Counted from the first letter of the stretch, positions 7,137-13,817 are shown. The stretch: 13,817 nucleotides of DNA from Acetobacteraceae bacterium (GCA_947379865.1 CANCOY010000095.1:1-13817), one strand, 5' to 3'. Notes: generated by a model from the letters alone, not told the origin. A program made the numbers and translations.

Positions 7137-9359
7137 TCAGGCCAATTCGCGCAAAACTGCCGCCGTGTGCTCGCCAAGGGTGGGGGCTGGCGCCGTCATG
7201 GCGACGCGGGTGCCGTTGAACCACAGCGGGCCATGGGGCACCACATGCATGCCCACAAACCGCCGGTCCAGCCGCGCCCAGTAACCAACTGCTTCCAGAT
7301 GCACGTCCTCGCACAGCATGTGGGTGGGCTGCACCGGTGCTGCCGCAATGCCCGCCGCCCGCAGCAGGGCTGCTGCAACGCCCGCCTCACGGCCCTTTGC
7401 CCAGGCGGCAATAGCGCCCTCGATCTGGTCTTCCCGGGCCTTGCGCTCGGCCAGGGACCATTGGGGTAACAGGCTGGCGTCCCCCAGCAGGCTGGCCAGG
7501 GCCGACCAGGCCTTGTCGTCATGCACGGCTACAGCCAGCCAGTTTTCCTCGCCCGCACTGGCAACCACACAGACGGGGGCGGCGGCCATGCGGCGGCTGC
7601 CGCTGCGGACAAGGCCCTCGCACTGGTCGGCGATGATGCCATCGGCATTGAGCTGGAACAGGCACTCCACCTGGCACAGCTCGATCTCGGCCCCGCCCTT
7701 GTTCTGGCGGCCATAAAGGGCGGCCAGTGCCACGGCAGCGCCATAGATGCCGGCCACCGGGTCGCCAAAGGCCGAATGCTGCTGCGAGGGCACCCAGTCC
7801 GCCTGGCCATTGACGAAGAGCAGGCCCGAGGCCTGTTCCACGGTGGAACCATAGGCGCGCAGGCCAGCCAGCGGCCCGCCGAGGCCAAAGGGTGGCATGC
7901 AGATGCTGATGATCCCGGGTGCCAGGCGGCGCTGCTCGGCGCGGCCAAGGCCCAGCTTGTCCATCACGCCCGGCCCCTGGTTCTCGATGGTGACATCCGC
8001 ACGGGCGACGATGGCACGGGCGGCGGCCAGTGCCTCTGGCCGTGTCAGGTCGAGGTCAAGGCCGCGCTTGCCGCGATTCACCGCCAGGAAATGGCGCGGC
8101 AGTTCGTGGGCGGGCGGATCCTGATCTTCCATGATCTCCCAGCCGCGCCACCAGTCGGGCCGGTTGGTGGATTCGACCTTCAGCACATCCGCGCCCAGCT
8201 CTGCCAGATAGCGCGCCGCAAGCGGCCCGGCCCAGCCCATGCTGAAGTCGGCCACCCGGATGCCCGTCAGCGGGCCGCGCGCCCCGCCCGCTGGCCTGGG
8301 GCGGGTGACGCCGTCAAAGCTGAAGCGATAGGGCAGGGTAGGGCCAGAGGGTCCCGTGGGGCCGCCGATGGGGGCAAAGCTGTTCCGGCTGCTCCAGTGC
8401 TCATGCCCGGGCAATTCCCGTGGTGTCGGCGCCGGGGTGATGGGCACGCGGTGCCGCACGCCACCTTCCACCCAATGGCTGCTGGGCCGGGTGGCAAGGG
8501 CGGGGCCAAGGATGCCGTCGATCTCGTCCGCATGCACCGTGCGGGTGGCCGAGGTGGCAAAACGCGGGTCCTCAGCCACCTCCGGGCGGCCGATCATTTC
8601 GCACAGGGCCGACCATTGGGCGGGTGTCAGCGCCATGACGCCGATGCTGCCATCGCTGGTGGCATAGACCGAGGAGGGATAGACCGGGCTGAAGCGATTG
8701 ATGCCCTCCCGGGCCGCACGGATGGCCGGATCGGTGATCGCCGTCACGGCCCCGACCTCCGTAAAGCACAAGGCGGATTCGAGCGCGTTCACATCAACGC
8801 GGGTGGGGCGTTCGGCACCCGCCATCAGGGCCGCCAGCCCACCGATCAGGGCATTCACCCCTGCCAGCAGCTGGGGTGCATGGCCCTGGGGCAGGGTGGG
8901 CGCGCCACCGGGCACGCCAAAACTGAAGGCGATGCCGTCCAGCGCCTGGATCATCTCGTCACTGCCGGGCCAATCGGCATAGGGGCCGGTCTGGCCAAAC
9001 CAGGTCAGGCCGACGCGGGTAAAGCTGCAGCCGGCCAGTGCCAGCGTCTGGTCGAGGGCGTCCACCGCTGCTGGCGTCTGGCCACCAAGCACCAGCGTGT
9101 TTTGGGCGGTGAGGCCGGGCAGGGTGAGTGCGCTTTCAAGGTCGGGTGCCGTTGCCTTGCCCTCGTCCAGCCAGCGGACAAAGGCCGCCGCCCCGTCGCC
9201 GCTGCGGCCAAGCCTCAGCCCGCTGGTATCGCCCACCCGCACCACCCGGGCGCCGAGGGCGGCAAACAGGCGGCCGCAATAGCGGGTGCCCACCTCGCCG
9301 GCAGTCTCGATGATGTGAAGGTCGTTCAGCAGGTCGGTGGTGATGCCTGTGGGCGTCAT
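7137..9359 (-). CDS. Tandem two-domain family III (CaiB/BaiF) CoA-transferase
   Basis: A 740-residue protein made of two family III CoA-transferase domains, roughly 12-345 and 363-740; single-domain members are about 400 residues. The family moves CoA between carboxylic acids through an enzyme-bound aspartyl intermediate. The C-terminal half looks complete: LTGIRVADFSMGWAGPLAARYLAELGADVLKVE-type N-terminus from 364, NRGKRGLDLDL (428-438), and Asp533 in FGDPVAGIYG at the catalytic position. The end, LGEHTAAVLREL, is typical. The N-terminal half is degenerate; at the matching position (APQLLAGVNA, 161-170) there is Gln163 instead of Asp. The start has GGAGG (9368-9372) 8 nt before ATG. It lies 37 nt downstream of the glutathione S-transferase gene, so the two are probably co-transcribed. 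Tandem architecture is also known in DddD, which is longer. Acid substrate unknown; activating a steroid-derived acid is a guess. Confidence 0.85.
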   Translation of the reverse strand: MTPTGITTDLLNDLHIIETAGEVGTRYCGRLFAALGARVVRVGDTSGLRLGRSGDGAAAFVRWLDEGKATAPDLESALTLPGLTAQNTLVLGGQTPAAVDALDQTLALAGCSFTRVGLTWFGQTGPYADWPGSDEMIQALDGIAFSFGVPGGAPTLPQGHAPQLLAGVNALIGGLAALMAGAERPTRVDVNALESALCFTEVGAVTAITDPAIRAAREGINRFSPVYPSSVYATSDGSIGVMALTPAQWSALCEMIGRPEVAEDPRFATSATRTVHADEIDGILGPALATRPSSHWVEGGVRHRVPITPAPTPRELPGHEHWSSRNSFAPIGGPTGPSGPTLPYRFSFDGVTRPRPAGGARGPLTGIRVADFSMGWAGPLAARYLAELGADVLKVESTNRPDWWRGWEIMEDQDPPAHELPRHFLAVNRGKRGLDLDLTRPEALAAARAIVARADVTIENQGPGVMDKLGLGRAEQRRLAPGIISICMPPFGLGGPLAGLRAYGSTVEQASGLLFVNGQADWVPSQQHSAFGDPVAGIYGAAVALAALYGRQNKGGAEIELCQVECLFQLNADGIIADQCEGLVRSGSRRMAAAPVCVVASAGEENWLAVAVHDDKAWSALASLLGDASLLPQWSLAERKAREDQIEGAIAAWAKGREAGVAAALLRAAGIAAAPVQPTHMLCEDVHLEAVGYWARLDRRFVGMHVVPHGPLWFNGTRVAMTAPAPTLGEHTAAVLRELA

Positions 9360-9391
9360 CCCGTTATCCTCCGGTTTCAGTGATTAACGGG
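9360..9391 (-). promoter_or_regulatory. Inverted repeat enclosing the CoA-transferase ribosome binding site
   Basis: A perfect 7-bp inverted repeat (CCCGTTA at 9360-9366 and TAACGGG at 9385-9391) flanks an 18-nt interval that contains the Shine-Dalgarno GGAGG (cctcc at 9368-9372 on the + strand). In the mRNA the stem ends directly against the start codon and begins 5 nt after the upstream gene's stop. It could fold as a weak RBS hairpin, opened by ribosomes finishing the glutathione S-transferase. Function is inferred. Confidence 0.4.
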
Positions 9392-9396
9392 CGCGC

Positions 9397-10029
9397 TCAG
9401 GCTGCGGCACTCGGCCGGCTGCTGACACGGGCGAAATAGTCGGTGAGCCAGGTGCAACTGCGGGGGAAATTCAGGCCCAGAACCTCGAAAAAATCGAGGA
9501 AGACATAGAAGTGGACGTCGGCCAGGCTGAAACGGTTGCCGCAGATGAACTGGCGGCCCGCCATTTCCGCGTCCAGCCAGTGCAGCTTTTCCCGCGCCAT
9601 GGTGGCGCAGATATCGCCAGCCTCGGGGGGCAGCATGGTCTTGTAGTTGAAGCGGGCATAATGGTCGCGGATGGGGCCGGGGCGCACCACACAGGCCTCG
9701 GTCATGCGCTCGACATATTTCAGGTCGAGCCAGCGGGTCCACATGCGGGTCTCGGCCCGCTCCTCGGGCGTGGCGCCGATCATGGGTCGGTCGGGCTGCA
9801 GTTCTTCGAGGTACTCGCAGATCGGCAGGATTTCGCAAAGGATCTGGCCATTGTCGAGCTGCAGGGCGGGCACCTGGCCGGTGCGGTTGATCTCGACATT
9901 ATAGGGCGCGCGATGGTTCTCGCCGGTGCGCACATCCACATGGCGCTTGGGCAGGTCCATGCCCTTCTCAGCCGCAAACATGCGCACCACGCGCGGATTG
10001 GGCGCGTCGTGATAGTCATAGAACAGCAT
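9397..10029 (-). CDS. Glutathione S-transferase family protein
   Basis: A 210-residue protein with the GST layout: an N-terminal thioredoxin-fold domain (1-78) starting LFYDYHDAPNPRVVRMFAAEKG, and an all-helical C-terminal domain. The cis-proline of the glutathione site is Pro54 (GQVPALQL). The usual Glu-Ser pair that holds the gamma-glutamyl group is Glu66-Ile67 (CEILPICEYLEE), so the Ser is missing. The C-terminal folding motif FSLADVHFY is at 167-175. The frame extends upstream to 10107, but the ATG at 10029 has a G-rich Shine-Dalgarno (cccccc at 10035-10040 on the + strand) and starts right at the first beta strand, so it is preferred. It leads a two-gene unit with the CoA-transferase. 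GSTs occur in aromatic-degradation clusters, but a role here (isomerase, detoxification, thioether cleavage) cannot be assigned. Confidence 0.85.
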   Translation of the reverse strand: MLFYDYHDAPNPRVVRMFAAEKGMDLPKRHVDVRTGENHRAPYNVEINRTGQVPALQLDNGQILCEILPICEYLEELQPDRPMIGATPEERAETRMWTRWLDLKYVERMTEACVVRPGPIRDHYARFNYKTMLPPEAGDICATMAREKLHWLDAEMAGRQFICGNRFSLADVHFYVFLDFFEVLGLNFPRSCTWLTDYFARVSSRPSAAA

Positions 10030-10304
10030 GGCATCCCCCCTTGTTTTGCCCTGAGTATGACAAGATTCTGGCCCGCTGTACCGTGTTCTTGGACGGGCCT
10101 CAGCCATCAGAATTCGGGGGAGTTTGGGCGCCAGGACCTGTCACGACCCGGCGCGACGACGGTGGCGGCAAGATGATGCTGACGGCCGCAAGCGCAAATG
10201 CTGGCAGTGCAGGCGTTGGGCGACTAATCTGAGGTACCAGTGCCTTGAGTATTCACGGTGGCGATCTTAACTCTAAGTCGCAAAATCGAATTGGGTTGGG
10301 ATCT
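10030..10304. other. Divergent intergenic region between GST and porin genes
   Basis: This 275-nt stretch separates the leftward GST from the rightward porin and must carry the promoters for both. No supportable gene is seen; short open frames here lack coding features. An inverted repeat GGCCCG (10070-10075)/CGGGCC (10094-10099) with an 18-nt spacer lies 41-70 nt upstream of the GST start and could bind a regulator. Toward the porin, TTGAGT (10245-10250) has a reasonable -35 look, but the sequence 17 nt on is a poor -10. The region is visibly richer in A+T close to the porin start. Confidence 0.45.
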
Positions 10305-11066
10305 ATGAAGCACATATTTTATGCCGCCATCGTGGTCACGGCGCTGGTACCCGGCGTTGCAGGGGCTGATTCTCCGACCGGGCAGAACATCTCGACCACC
10401 GCGGTGTCTGAAACGCCGCCCGACGCGCTACATTTTTCGGCCAACGCTTCCCTGCTGAGCGATTACCGCTTTCGCGGCACATCCTATTCGTTGGGAGATC
10501 CCGTGACGCAGGCCTCACTGGTTGCTTCGCATGAAAGCGGGCTGTTCGCGGGCATCTTCGCAAGCTCCCTTGGCAACCATCCCATCTATGGCACGACCGA
10601 GGTGGATCTGTTCGCCGGTTTCGCCCAGCCCATTGCGCCAGCCCTCACGGCGGAAGTGAGCCTTTATTATTACGTCTATCCCGACGGCAATCTGCCCGTT
10701 TCCCAGACCAACTCGTTTGAAACGACCGTGCAACTGACCGGCGACTTTGGCGCCTTCACGCCAAAGATCGGCGCCTGGTATGCATGGGAGCAAACGGCGC
10801 TGTTTGGCCGTGACAATCTTTATCTGTTCGGTGATCTCGTCTGGCGGGTGCCAGATACGGCCTTCGATGCAAAGGTGCATGCTGGCTACACCAACGGTGC
10901 TTATTCCATTGCCGCGGACAGTACCGTTGTTGACTGGTCCGTGGGCGTTGGCTTCCGTCCTCTGCCCAACATCCGTCTGGGCCTCGACTATAGTGACATT
11001 GGCGGGCCGCGCGTGGACGACTATACGGACGACGCCATCGTTGGCGGCCTGTCGATGGATTTCTAG
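10305..11066 (+). CDS. TorF/Gcw_chp-family putative outer-membrane porin
   Basis: A 253-residue exported beta-barrel candidate. Residues 1-21 form a signal peptide: Lys2, a hydrophobic core YAAIVVTALV, then an AGA cleavage motif before Asp22. After a short linker, the hallmark of the Gcw_chp (TorF) family appears: SLLSDYRFRGTSYS at about 49-62, followed by the HESGLFAGIFAS and EVDLFAGFAQ repeats. The protein alternates hydrophobic and polar residues and ends in Phe (GLSMDF), the usual BAM-recognition end of outer-membrane proteins. The frame is open from a TTG at 10245, but the ATG at 10305 gives a proper signal peptide and is preferred; its Shine-Dalgarno is weak. It precedes the monooxygenase gene by 129 nt on the same strand. 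Uptake of a hydrophobic substrate is a reasonable inference; family members have no firm substrate. Confidence 0.87.
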   Translation: MKHIFYAAIVVTALVPGVAGADSPTGQNISTTAVSETPPDALHFSANASLLSDYRFRGTSYSLGDPVTQASLVASHESGLFAGIFASSLGNHPIYGTTEVDLFAGFAQPIAPALTAEVSLYYYVYPDGNLPVSQTNSFETTVQLTGDFGAFTPKIGAWYAWEQTALFGRDNLYLFGDLVWRVPDTAFDAKVHAGYTNGAYSIAADSTVVDWSVGVGFRPLPNIRLGLDYSDIGGPRVDDYTDDAIVGGLSMDF

Positions 11067-11076
11067 GCCGTATCCC

Positions 11077-11141
11077 GCAGAGACGACGCGCCGACACGAG
11101 GACGAGCGAGGTTTGCTGATCTTGAAAACCGCAGTCTCTGC
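11077..11141. repeat. 8-bp inverted repeat upstream of the monooxygenase gene
   Basis: GCAGAGAC at 11077-11084 is repeated in reverse as GTCTCTGC at 11134-11141, with a 49-nt spacer. The right arm is itself part of a small palindrome, GCAG-TCT-CTGC (11131-11141), about 55 nt before the start codon. It may be an operator pair. A chance match in a gap this size is not negligible. Confidence 0.3.
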
Positions 11142-11195
11142 TGGCGGTACGGCGCCTCAGAATGAACAGCCAAACGGCGAAACGGGGGAATGGGA

Positions 11196-13010
11196 ATGAG
11201 CACAGGTATGGGCGCCACGGATCGCCAGGCTGAAATCGACGCCGAGGCACTGCGCCGCAAGTATCGCGAAGAGCGCGACCGCCGCCTGCGGGCGGATGGC
11301 GAGGCGCAGTATGTGGAGATGGCTGGCAAGCTTGCCCGCTTTGCCGAGGAAGACCCCTATATCGAGACCGTGATCGAGCGTGCTCCCTCGACCGAGGAGG
11401 TCGAGGTGGTGATCATTGGCGGCGGCTTCAGCGGCATGCTGGCCGCAGCCCGCCTGCGAGAAGCCGGGATCAAGGACATCCGCATCATCGAGGCAGGCGG
11501 CGATTTCGGCGGCACCTGGTACTGGAACCGCTATCCCGGCGCCCAGTGCGACATCGATGCCTATTGTTACCTGCCGCTGCTGGAAGAACTGGGCTACATG
11601 CCCAAGGAGAAATACTCCTACGTCACCGAGATCTTCGAGCACTGCCAGCGCATCGGCAATGCCTATGGTCTCTACGACATCACCTGGTTCCAGACCCGGG
11701 TGCACGCCCTGAACTGGGACGAAGACATCAAGCGCTGGCGCATTTCGACCAATCGCGGCGACGACATCAAGGCGCGGTTTGTGGTGACGGCGCTCGGCAC
11801 CGCCAGCCGTGCCAAGCTGCCAGGCATACCGGGCATCGAGGACTTCGAGGGTCACAGCTTCCACACCAGCCGCTGGGACTACGACTACACGGGCGGCGAT
11901 ACCAACGGCAATCTGCACAAGCTGGCCGACAAGCGGGTCGCGATCATCGGCACCGGCGCTACCGCCATCCAGGCCGTGCCACATCTGGCGGCCAGTGCCG
12001 GGGAGTTGTTTGTCTTCCAGCGCACCCCATCATCGGTTGATTACCGGGGCAACAAGCCCACAGATCCCGAATGGGTGAAGAGCCTGCAGCCTGGCTGGCA
12101 ACGCGAGCGGCGGCAGAATTTTGGCGATATCGTCATGGGCCGCCCCTTCAGCCAAGACCTGGTCAACGACGCCTGGACTGACATCTTCCGCAATCTCGTC
12201 GCGGTTGGTGTGACCAACCTGATGCAGGGCATGGACCCCGCCAAGGTGGCGGAAATGGCCGAGATGGCCGACTTCCAAAAGATGAACCAGATCCGGGCGC
12301 GGGTGGACGAGACCGTGCAGAATGTGGAGGCTGCCGAGGCCCTGAAGCCCTGGTACCGCCAGTTCTGCAAACGGCCCACCTTCAACGACCACTTCCTGGA
12401 GGCCTTCAACCGCCCGAACGTAACCCTTGTGGATACCAGCCCCAGCAAGGGTGTGCAGCGGTTGACCAAAACCGGCGTTGTCGCGAACGATATCGAATAT
12501 CCGGTCGACTGCGTGATCTTCTCAACCGGTTTCGAGATCAGCACCGCCTTCAAGCGGCGCATCGGTTTCGAGATCAACGGGCGCGGCGGCCAGTCGCTGT
12601 TTGATTATTGGGCCGACGGCTTCAAGACCCTGCATGGGCACTCAAGCAATGGCTTCCCGAACTGGTTCTATATCGGCATTTCCCAGAATGCCCTCTCGGT
12701 CAACATGACTGCGATGTTCGATGATCAGGCCCAGCACATCGCCTATATCATCGCCCAGGTGAAGGCGCGGGGCGCCACGACAGTTGAACCGACCGTTCCC
12801 GCACAGCAGGAGTGGATCGCCACCATCCGCAAGCTCTCGGTCAGCAATGAGGCATTCCTTAATGCCTGCACCCCCGGTTACTACAATAACGAGGGTTCTA
12901 CGGGGGGTGGCCTGACGGGTGAGATCTATGCGCCTGGGATTAACGCCTTCAACGACCTGCTGGCGGAATGGCGTGCCCAGGGAGATATGGCAGGTCTGCA
13001 TCTGGGATAA
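11196..13010 (+). CDS. Baeyer-Villiger monooxygenase (type I, FAD/NADPH)
   Basis: A 604-residue flavoprotein that inserts oxygen next to a ketone to form an ester or lactone. Two Rossmann motifs are present: FAD-binding GGGFSG at 75-80 and NADPH-binding GTGATA at 252-257. Between them lies the Baeyer-Villiger fingerprint FEGHSFHTSRWD at 217-228 (F-x-G-x3-H-x3-W-D). FQRTPSSVDYRGN (274-286) aligns with the segment holding the catalytic Arg in phenylacetone monooxygenase, suggesting Arg284. About 65 charged residues precede the FAD domain (LRRKYREERDRRLRADG), an extension found in longer enzymes such as the cyclopentadecanone monooxygenase type. ATGs occur at 11190 and 11196; the G-run at 11184-11188 is well placed only for 11196. 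Steroid side-chain or D-ring ketones are plausible substrates given the neighbouring ring-cleavage genes, but this is not shown by sequence. Confidence 0.88.
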   Translation: MSTGMGATDRQAEIDAEALRRKYREERDRRLRADGEAQYVEMAGKLARFAEEDPYIETVIERAPSTEEVEVVIIGGGFSGMLAAARLREAGIKDIRIIEAGGDFGGTWYWNRYPGAQCDIDAYCYLPLLEELGYMPKEKYSYVTEIFEHCQRIGNAYGLYDITWFQTRVHALNWDEDIKRWRISTNRGDDIKARFVVTALGTASRAKLPGIPGIEDFEGHSFHTSRWDYDYTGGDTNGNLHKLADKRVAIIGTGATAIQAVPHLAASAGELFVFQRTPSSVDYRGNKPTDPEWVKSLQPGWQRERRQNFGDIVMGRPFSQDLVNDAWTDIFRNLVAVGVTNLMQGMDPAKVAEMAEMADFQKMNQIRARVDETVQNVEAAEALKPWYRQFCKRPTFNDHFLEAFNRPNVTLVDTSPSKGVQRLTKTGVVANDIEYPVDCVIFSTGFEISTAFKRRIGFEINGRGGQSLFDYWADGFKTLHGHSSNGFPNWFYIGISQNALSVNMTAMFDDQAQHIAYIIAQVKARGATTVEPTVPAQQEWIATIRKLSVSNEAFLNACTPGYYNNEGSTGGGLTGEIYAPGINAFNDLLAEWRAQGDMAGLHLG

Positions 13011-13030
13011 CAGGTTGCCCTTGTTGCTCG

Positions 13031-13058
13031 AAGGCCCGGGTGGCTTTGCCCGGGCCTT
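13031..13058. terminator. Hairpin terminator between convergent genes
   Basis: A perfect 10-bp stem (AAGGCCCGGG at 13031-13040 with CCCGGGCCTT at 13049-13058) encloses an 8-nt loop. It starts 21 nt after the monooxygenase stop and ends 11 nt before the stop of the convergent gene. The T-run on the + strand is short (TTTC), so strength is moderate. It may serve both directions. Confidence 0.7.
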
Positions 13059-13068
13059 TCCTGTCTGG

Positions 13069-13692
13069 TCAGGCCGAGGTCGACCCATCCACCGGCCGAC
13101 GTTCGGCAATTCCAGAAGATAGAACCGCCAGCAGGGCAAGGTCCTGGAGCAGCACTGCGGTGACGGCTGGCAGTTGTTCCTCTTCCAGGGTCTGGCCAAA
13201 GGCGCCGGTGATCTGGATGGAGGCATCAATGCGCCGTGCCCAGGCGCTGTCAGCCTCGGGCTCGGGCAGGGCAGGGGTCTTCAGACCGCTGGCGATGGCG
13301 GCCCAGTCAGGCGTGCCGGCATCGGGCAGGCCCAGCCAACGGGCACCCCCGCGCAACAGACCCACCTCCGCAGAGCCGGCGCGCTGGCCGACGTGGGTGA
13401 ATTCGATGACGGCCGGGTTCTGGGGATGTCGCCCGATCACCAGGCCAACCCGACCCCCTGCAGAGTCATACTCGACCCAGCGGTTATCTGCTTCCTGTCG
13501 GATCATGCCGAGAACCGGACCCAGCTGGCGTATGGGGGCGCTGCGCACCACGCCCGCAATGCGCACGATTTCCTCAGAGGCCACCACGATCTCTATGGAA
13601 CCACGCGTCGTGCGCAGTAGATCGGCAAGCTTGCCCAGCGGATTCCCGTCCATAGGCTGGTAAGCCAGCATCGCGCTGTAAAGCGTTTCCAT
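13069..13692 (-). CDS. Conserved-looking hypothetical protein, 207 residues
   Basis: I do not recognise this protein. It is supported as a gene by a start with GAGGA (tcctc at 13697-13701 on the + strand) 4 nt before the ATG, by uninterrupted length, and by position against a terminator at its 3' end. It has no signal peptide. Residues 1-70 look helical and then strand-rich (GSIEIVVASEEIVRIAGVVR, 31-50), 80-122 contain alternating strands and glycines, 140-148 are a Pro/Glu linker (PALPEPEAD), and 172-194 form a hydrophobic helix (LPAVTAVLLQDLALLAVLSSG) that is too short on charge-free flank to call transmembrane with certainty. There are no Cys residues and no visible catalytic or DNA-binding motif. 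It reads toward the monooxygenase gene, with its promoter at the window edge. Confidence 0.65.
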   Translation of the reverse strand: METLYSAMLAYQPMDGNPLGKLADLLRTTRGSIEIVVASEEIVRIAGVVRSAPIRQLGPVLGMIRQEADNRWVEYDSAGGRVGLVIGRHPQNPAVIEFTHVGQRAGSAEVGLLRGGARWLGLPDAGTPDWAAIASGLKTPALPEPEADSAWARRIDASIQITGAFGQTLEEEQLPAVTAVLLQDLALLAVLSSGIAERRPVDGSTSA

Positions 13693-13775
13693 TTCATCCT
13701 CTGAAAAATGAGTTCAGGCAGGTGATGCTTCTGCCATGGAAGCGTGCCTCGGCACAGAGGGGAAGTCATAGGTTA

Positions 13776-13803
13776 TTTTTAGGTTTTATGCGCTTCACAC
13801 CAA
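13776..13803 (-). promoter_or_regulatory. Candidate sigma70-type promoter for the hypothetical gene
   Basis: On the - strand, TTGGTG (+ strand 13798-13803) and TAAAAA (+ strand 13776-13781) are separated by 16 nt and lie in a patch much richer in A+T than the rest of the window. The predicted transcript start would be about 75 nt before the ATG at 13692. The remaining bases of 13693-13817 hold no gene; a small inverted repeat GTGCC-TC-GGCAC sits at 13744-13755, downstream of the promoter, where an operator could lie. Confidence 0.35.
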
Positions 13804-13817
13804 CTTGTGGCCAATCG

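Noticed and set aside
5356..7314. A 652-codon open frame on the - strand across the aldolase end and the acyl-CoA dehydrogenase
   Set aside because: It is antisense to two genes with clear catalytic motifs and crosses a strong terminator. Its product is a low-complexity His/Gly/Ala-rich chain with no recognisable motif, as expected from the codon bias of GC-rich DNA.
7521..9383. A 620-codon open frame on the + strand opposite the CoA-transferase
   Set aside because: It lies antisense to a well-supported tandem CoA-transferase, has Gly/Ala/His/Arg-rich composition, no Shine-Dalgarno of note and no domain I recognise.
9511..10176. A 221-codon + strand frame opposite the GST gene
   Set aside because: It is antisense to a GST with clear thioredoxin-fold and C-terminal motifs, and its sequence is low-complexity.
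10041..10232. A 63-codon open frame in the divergent intergenic region
   Set aside because: It has no good ribosome binding site, no motif, and lies over the expected promoters of the flanking genes.
12241..12275. Short tandem repeat in the monooxygenase (AEMAEMAD)
   Set aside because: It is a two-copy helical repeat of a few codons within a normal coding region and needs no special explanation.

Overview
The window is GC-rich, densely packed bacterial DNA carrying an aromatic/steroid catabolic gene cluster. The organism is probably a Gram-negative proteobacterium: there is an outer-membrane porin with a signal peptide and a C-terminal Phe, a glutathione S-transferase, and high GC. An alphaproteobacterium (for example a sphingomonad or rhodospirillid relative) would fit, but genus and species cannot be fixed from the sequence. 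No rRNA, tRNA, CRISPR array, insertion sequence or phage gene was seen.

Block 1 (16-7074, + strand) is an operon-like run. It holds a flavin-dependent hydroxylase (HsaA-like), an extradiol dioxygenase (HsaC/BphC-like), a meta-cleavage product hydrolase (HsaD/BphD-like), 2-hydroxypentadienoate-type hydratase (HsaE-like), acylating aldehyde dehydrogenase (HsaG-like) and 4-hydroxy-2-oxoacid aldolase (HsaF-like). An LCAD-type acyl-CoA dehydrogenase follows after a 150-nt gap. Read in order, the first six genes form a complete meta-cleavage route: hydroxylate a phenol to a catechol, open the ring, hydrolyse the C-C bond, hydrate the dienoate, split it to pyruvate plus an aldehyde, and turn the aldehyde into acyl-CoA. 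The HsaA similarity points to the A/B rings of steroids (3-HSA to 3,4-DHSA to 4,9-DSHA), although the substrate is inferred. The flavin reductase partner (HsaB) is not in the window. A strong intrinsic terminator (7097-7127) closes the block.

Block 2 (7137-10029, - strand) is a glutathione S-transferase followed 37 nt later by a 740-residue tandem family III (CaiB/BaiF) CoA-transferase. Only the second half of the transferase keeps the catalytic Asp. An inverted repeat surrounds its ribosome binding site.

Block 3 (10305-13010, + strand) is a TorF/Gcw_chp-family putative porin followed by a Baeyer-Villiger monooxygenase with an intact fingerprint. It may be an uptake and ketone-oxidation pair feeding the ring pathway. 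A hairpin (13031-13058) separates it from a convergent 207-residue protein of unknown function (13069-13692, - strand). No transcriptional regulator lies in the window, so control must come from outside it or from the inverted repeats noted here.
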